The notes under the pieces were generated by a model, which was not told the DNA's origin, searched no databases, and saw only the letters and a program-made list of their open reading frames with translations. A program made the translations under genes and the position numbers. Positions 59,484 to 64,000 of a stretch of DNA of 64,000 bases are shown in pieces (the first letter of the stretch is position 1; every line of letters starts with the position of its first letter). Source of the DNA: Dicyema japonicum (lineage: Eukaryota; Dicyemida; Rhombozoa; Dicyemidae); assembly GCA_011109175.1 (NCBI GenBank), contig RDEW01000104.1, forward strand, positions 15,133 through 79,132. Reading direction: 5' to 3'.

Positions 59484-59899
59484 TTCGTAATTCAAATAAT
59501 ATGAACGCTTATTTATATAAAAATTGGGTTTGTTAGATAAATTAACTCACTTATGATAAAATAAAAATAATTTATATAAAAATAATTAAATATACCTTTC
59601 TTTAAAAAGAGGAGAGAATTCGGAAAAATGGTTGAGTTACGCTCAGAGCGATGTGGAAAAGCGCTGGTGGAATGGGGGTCCTTTAATCGGCTGGCTTCCT
59701 TTTCTGGGGTTCAATGAATTAGTTTTATATGAGAGGAATGTGAATGATTAAGTCGTACTGGATCATGAGACATTGCATGATTAAGTAGAGTGATTAGATT
59801 ACTGATAACTTCAATATTGATAAAATTAAAAATCGAATATAAAGTCATAAACTATTGCCTGTTAAAGTATTAAGGTACTAGCTAAGAGTTTTTGAAAGG

Positions 59900-60210
59900 C
59901 CGCGTGGTGCCAGCTTTATCGTGTTGCCATGTTCTTTCTTCTGTGCCACCTCTCCACTTTTCTACTAGAGTGGCGTCATGTGATCCATGTGTTAGGGTGG
60001 GACGAATAAAGATCATTTGTTCTCACCCACTCGACTGGAGGGGTTTCCACAACTGCAAGGAATGGACGTCTTCTACATTTTATGCTGGTTCTGGATGGAC
60101 TTGTGTGACCTTGAAGGGCTTGTTTCTGTGACAGTGGAAACTGAATACGCTTAATTACTTGTTAACTGAAACCTTTTTCTCGGTGTATCCGGGGTTAATA
60201 ATAGCTAAGA
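59900..60210 (+). repeat. Dispersed repeat (copy of the 33.2-33.5 kb family)
   Basis: GAGTGGCGTCATGTGATCCA, GGGGTTTCCACAACTGCAAG, GGTTCTGGATGGACTTGTG, then CTTAATTACTTGTTAACTGA and CGGTGTATCCGGGGTTAATA. It matches the minus strand of 33480-33200 and, less well, 61520-61700. 60211-60460 holds no gene. Confidence 0.6.
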
Positions 60211-60470
60211 GTTTTAATATTATTTGTCCATTAGACTCCATTCATCTCATGCAACATCAATGAAAAATCTCCTTTTCTCTCACTCAGAATTTACTAACCC
60301 TCCTGACTTTAGCCTTTGAATTATTTCTGACTCACTATTTTATGGAGTTTTTCTACTTCAACAGACTTTATATTGTCCAGAGAAGTAACCACCATATCAA
60401 TCATCCAGATTCCTACATTTTTTTATTAAACTTCATTAAAAAACACGAAAGTCAATCAAAAATGATCATC

Positions 60471-61155
60471 GTCGACATAATAGACGTTGCCTTTCACGAT
60501 TGTAACAGAGATCAACTAGAGAAGGCAGACATTTTTGAGAATTTCGGAGGTGTCAATATGGGCTCCCGTTTCTTTACAAGTTCCTCGAAAGGAGATGATC
60601 TTAGCGGTGACGAGGAGAGCTATAGTTAATGTTGCTTGAAAGACATTGATCTCCTTCAGATTAATATTGGACAGGTTTGTTCCCGATGCAGAACAGACAT
60701 AACTGATTGTCGGTTGTATGTATTATAGAGTTGGGTTGAAGCAGCCTTTGTAGTGTCCAAGGAGTGTTTTTACAAAATTTAATTTCTTTGGGACGAGGAT
60801 ATGACGTTGTAATTGACCATTTGAAGGTCAATGTCAAGATGAAAGTTCAATCATACACCTAGTTTTTTTAATTATCCCCGGATATACTTGAAAAAGGTTT
60901 TTATCTGGTTCCCTCGGTCAGAATGAGAGCTAATATGTCTAAGCATTAGCCTCCACTGACCTAGGGAACAGAATGTCGTTCAGGCATTGGACGTCTCCTG
61001 AAATGGACTATAGATCGTCAGCTTGTAGATCCTTGGTGACCAGTCTCACACAGGTCCTTGTGACCTTTCTGATCATTGAGTCGATTTGATCCCTGTCGAC
61101 ATAATAGACGTTCCGTTGCCTTTCACGATTGTAACAGAGATCAATTAGAAAAGCC
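60471..61155 (+). repeat. 60-bp direct repeat flanking LINE relic sequence
   Basis: GTCGACATAATAGACGTT, then GCCTTTCACGATTGTAACAG and AGATCAA occur at 60471-60526 and again at 61095-61150, where the second copy has a 5-base insertion. Between them, on the minus strand, lies a decayed LINE piece (anti-sense CATAACTGATTGTCGGTTG near 60700; TCGTCAGCTTGTAGATCC near 61015 at the YADD position). Confidence 0.5.
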
Positions 61156-61340
61156 AATGAGTCTCACGTGCGTCGTGGTTTTTTAGTGTTCCAGCTTCTT
61201 GAAGAAAACGAAACGATTTCCCGCTTATTCCTCCAGGTGTCTCAACTACGATGGGGTGGAACGTGAACCGATCAATCAACACTGTATTTTTCTTCTTGAC
61301 TTTCATTGATTTTTCCGCGCATACAGTGTGTCTACCGCGT
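61150..61340 (-). mobile_element. RLE-type LINE fragment
   Basis: The minus strand reads HPIVVETPGGISGKSFRFLQ and then a DARETHW segment, matching FVPIAIETSGAAGSITASFL ... DVREAVW of the RLE element at 13.8-14.4 kb. Confidence 0.5.
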
Positions 61341-61489
61341 TTGTTGAATGAGAAAATATTCGATTTATTTTATTGAACTTTAACATCGTTTAAAAATCAT
61401 AAGCAAGACAATAAATAAACAAACAAGGTCAATTATATAAACTGACATAAACAAGGCCAATAATATTGCCCACGTGTGCAACGTTATGT

Positions 61490-61700
61490 CAGTGGTTGAA
61501 GATTTGTTTTGTTTTGTTCCTCCACTTTCCTTGTTCTCATAGAGCGGTGACGCCCAGTAGCAGGGTGGTATGAAAAAGGACAATTTACTCTCTCCCGCTC
61601 CACTTGAGAGGTTCTAACAACTACAAGAACTGGGAATTTTCTTCCTTTTTCGTTAGTTCTGTTGAAGTTGAAGCTTGCATTGGGTCCAGCCAGTGTTGTC
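61490..61700 (+). repeat. Dispersed repeat (third copy of the 59.9-kb family)
   Basis: CTCCACTTTCCTTGTTCTCA, GAGCGGTGACGCCCAG, GAGAGGTTCTAACAACTACA follow the same order as at 59945-60060. 61700-62690 is AT-rich with no gene recognised. Confidence 0.45.
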
Positions 61701-62694
61701 AAAAAATGTTCAATAATTTCTCAATAGAAGACCAAAGTCACACGCCAATGATCTTCAATAGGTCCGAATCCGTAAAACACGGGACTGTCGGCAGTGAAAA
61801 ATGAGTCCTATATGATGAAAAGCGAGGTATGTGTGTCACAAAAGGTTACTTGTATTCTAGTGGTTAAACGTGAAATTCTGAAAAAAAAGATTGGAAAAAT
61901 TTTAACAATTTTATTCGCATAAATGAAATTCGGCAGTTGATTGAATTCAATCTCATAATTATTGTAATCACTGAAAATATGTTTTATTTCAATTTTTAAG
62001 GGTATACCAGAGAAAGTGAATGCGAACCACAAGAGAATATCTCTGGACGATAAAGCAAGTCGAATTTCGTCTTTTAATTGAATTAGATTTAATTCGACGA
62101 TTCAGTGAGGCAAAATGGCTAATAATCAGACTTCCATCATCAATTTATTTGAGATTTCTGTAACCGCCAATACCAACAGTCAACGACCTTTCAAGTTTTC
62201 AATCATAAAACTGCAATTTCCATCCAAAACTTTAATCCTTTTCTTTATACTCCCCAATGGATAACATTCTACATAAAGCGGAGGAGAGAAAACAATATTG
62301 TACCTTTCAGGTGGAAATAGCAATTATCAAGTTCCCTGAATAGTTTTCAGTCCTATTCACGTGACAGACTCTCGTTTAGTTGATCCTCAACGTATACTAA
62401 ACTATGACTTTACTCATGGATTTCTTTAAAGACAGTCTATACAAGGGAGCACACTGCTCCCTTCCCCAATTTTGTTCCAATCTTTGGAAAACAAACATGG
62501 GCATAAGTGACTTCATAAATTAGCTTATTACTTTTCGAAACGGATTTCCCCCGTTTAGTCTCCTGGATTTACGAAGAAATTCAGCAACTCAAATTTCCAC
62601 TCAATAAACTTATAACTTAGCGGTTGATTAAGGAAAACACACTCGTTCTCATACCTAATTACTCCTCCTATTCTTCAACCTCCATCGCTTAGGC

Positions 62695-62775
62695 CAGAGG
62701 TTTTCGACCTGGGTTCCGCGGAACCCTTATGCGCGAAATAATCTAGGGGTTCCGCGAAGTTCCAAAATTTTTTTT
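62695..62775 (+). repeat. Probable hAT-element terminal inverted repeat region
   Basis: Begins CAGAGGTTTTCGACCTGG and contains the perfect 16-base palindrome GGGTTCCGCGGAACCC (62711-62726), followed by GGGGTTCCGCGAAG. Ends of the type CAG.GGTT..CAACC..GGGTTCCGCGGAACCC are usual for ZBED-type hAT elements, and such a transposase lies 350 bp downstream. Confidence 0.6.
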
Positions 62776-62928
62776 AATTTTTTTTGCCTTGGGGATCGCT
62801 ACCGATTTACTCCTGTTGCGACCGAATCATCGGGAGCCGTTAATCCAATGAGTTCTTGCGAGAGCTCGGAGGAATGCTTGCCAGAAAGAAAAGGGATCAA
62901 CGAGAAGGGTTATGGCTAAGACAAAAGA

Positions 62929-63010
62929 TTGGAATGGCCATACTCCGAGGGAACTCGTTTGCAATCCACGCAGCAGGCTTCCTAAACTGACATTTGTTTA
63001 ATTGTTAAAA
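62929..63010 (+). repeat. 3' end repeat of a poly-A retroelement
   Basis: Third copy of the block at 41931 and 14545 (minus): TTGGAATGGCCATACTCCGA, GGGAACTCGTTTGCAATCC, ACATTTGTTTAATTGTTAAA. It sits between the hAT end and the transposase ORF, so it was probably inserted into the hAT element. A/T direct repeats follow to 63070. Confidence 0.65.
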
Positions 63011-63105
63011 AATTATTTTGTTAAAAAAATTATTTTGTTAAAAAAAATTATTCTTTTAAAATTCTTTTGAAAAAAGAATAATTTTTCAAAACGAATTAAA
63101 TTAAT

Positions 63106-64000
63106 TTGCGCGTGTCTAAATGGAGATTTGTGACAGTGCATATCTTAAAGTTCGATCGTATCGAGAAAGTTATATTGCCTTTGGTTTCACATGGACTGGG
63201 GGCATGGATTGCCCTCTACCACTTTGTGTTGTTTGCGGTGAAAAACTTGCGAATAGTGCTAAGGCTCCAACGAAACTTAGAGGTCATTTCTCCACCAAGC
63301 ACTCTGAACTTTCAAGAAAAAAAATATTTTATGCGGAAATTGGACCAGAATAAAGTTCAAGCATCCCGTTTTACAAAAAATCAAAATAAACGAAAAAACA
63401 CTGCATGCTAGTTATGCTGTTGCTGAGCTTACCACTAAAAAAATGTTCATATATTACAGGAAGAATGCAACTCCTTGTTTTCGTTCGATATATGAAGGAT
63501 GAATCCATTATTGAAGATTTATTTTGCTGCAAAGAGTTTCTCGGAACAACAAAGGACATTTTCAATCTTATAAATTCATATTTTGAGGATATAAAGTTGG
63601 ATTCGAATGCATGTGTGGGTATCTGCACTGATGGTGCTCCAGCAAGGCTTCGTTTCTAAAGAATCCGAACATTATTCACACGCATTGTTATATTCATCGC
63701 GAGCATTGGTCTCAAAAACTATTGGGCATGAACTTAAATGTGCTTTTGACATGATTGTAAAAATAATTATTTACATCAAATGAGGCCGTTCAAATTGCGA
63801 CAGTTTGGAAACTTTGTGAAAATGCATTCATTTTGATTTTGAATACTGAAGTAGAAGGCTCTCAAGGGAATCATGTCAATTCGTTTCTATGAACTAAGAC
63901 ATATGGATAACTCTCAAAGGAATCATGTCAATTCGTTTCTATGAACTAAGAAAAAATTCAATGCTCCAGTCCATGTGAAACCAAAGGCAATGTAACTTTC
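63106..64000 (+). mobile_element. ZBED-type hAT transposase relic, cut by the window end
   Basis: 63120-63353 has a BED zinc finger: IAFGFTWTG, PLCVVCGEKLANSAKAPTKL, RGHFSTKHSEL. Then a shifted frame SYAVAELTTKKMF. Then 63465-63650 LLVFVRYMKDESIIEDLFCC, FNLINSYFEDIKLD and CVGICTDGAPA (DDE region with the catalytic Asp). Then IIHTHCYIHREHWSQKLLG. Frame breaks between them show decay. At 63858-63950 a 40-base block (GGAATCATGTCAATTCGTTT...) is duplicated in tandem. The 3' part is outside the window. Confidence 0.8.

Noticed and set aside
62929-63010. Spliceosomal or 5S RNA gene
   Set aside because: Compared by eye with U1, U2, U4, U5, U6 and 5S landmarks; none fits, and the A-rich tails point to a retroelement.
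1-64000. CRISPR array, operon or bacterial defence system
   Set aside because: No regularly spaced repeats or prokaryotic gene layout; all supported genes are intron-bearing animal genes.
1-64000. Ciliate origin, because of about 23-nt introns
   Set aside because: TAA, TAG and TGA do not occur as sense codons in the rebuilt genes, and ERM, GT31 and LINE content are animal-like.

Overview
The window is AT-rich nuclear DNA of an animal with extremely short spliceosomal introns. Seven host genes can be rebuilt with conserved protein sequence on both sides of GT...AG introns of about 20-31 nt, mostly 22-26. In five of them the summed exon length is an exact multiple of three: eIF3B 660 aa, GAK 1076 aa, AP-3 delta 759 aa, RPS3 229 aa, ERM 893 aa. 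The standard genetic code is used; TAA and TGA end the genes. ERM, GAK with its J domain, family-31 glycosyltransferase, ATP-citrate lyase, LINEs and ZBED-type hAT elements say metazoan. Introns in the mid-20s nt are the known hallmark of dicyemid mesozoans, so a dicyemid is the best guess. This is inference; no species marker is present.

Layout. 0-8.8 kb: relics of LINE and hAT elements, a GT31 glycosyltransferase gene (2.8-3.5 kb, minus) and a fairly complete 5'-truncated LINE (6.86-8.81 kb, minus). 8.9-11.4 kb: eIF3B (plus). 11.4-23 kb: gene-poor, with retroelement debris (RLE-type LINEs, an integrase relic, SINE-like pieces) and one degenerate member of an unrecognised membrane-protein family (16.8-18.1 kb). 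23.2-24.8 kb: SECIS-binding protein 2 (minus). 26.9-30.6 kb: cyclin-G-associated kinase/auxilin (plus). 31.7-32.9 kb: second member of the membrane-protein family. 35.8-38.5 kb: AP-3 delta (plus). 39.3-41.3 kb: PMS2-like MutL (minus). 43.2-44.0 kb: RPS3 (plus). 44-51.7 kb: LINE debris. 52.2-55.3 kb: ERM protein, and 55.6-59.5 kb: ATP-citrate lyase (both minus). 59.9-64 kb: repeats and a hAT transposase running off the end.

The genes form no operon-like unit. They cover translation (eIF3B, RPS3), selenocysteine decoding (SBP2), clathrin/AP vesicle traffic (GAK, AP-3 delta), cortical cytoskeleton (ERM), cytosolic acetyl-CoA supply (ACLY) and mismatch repair (PMS2). The least explained items are the two paralogous signal-peptide/TM genes, the shared GGGATCAC 3' end module of many LINE copies, and the miniature introns with acceptor-like AGs just before several start codons.
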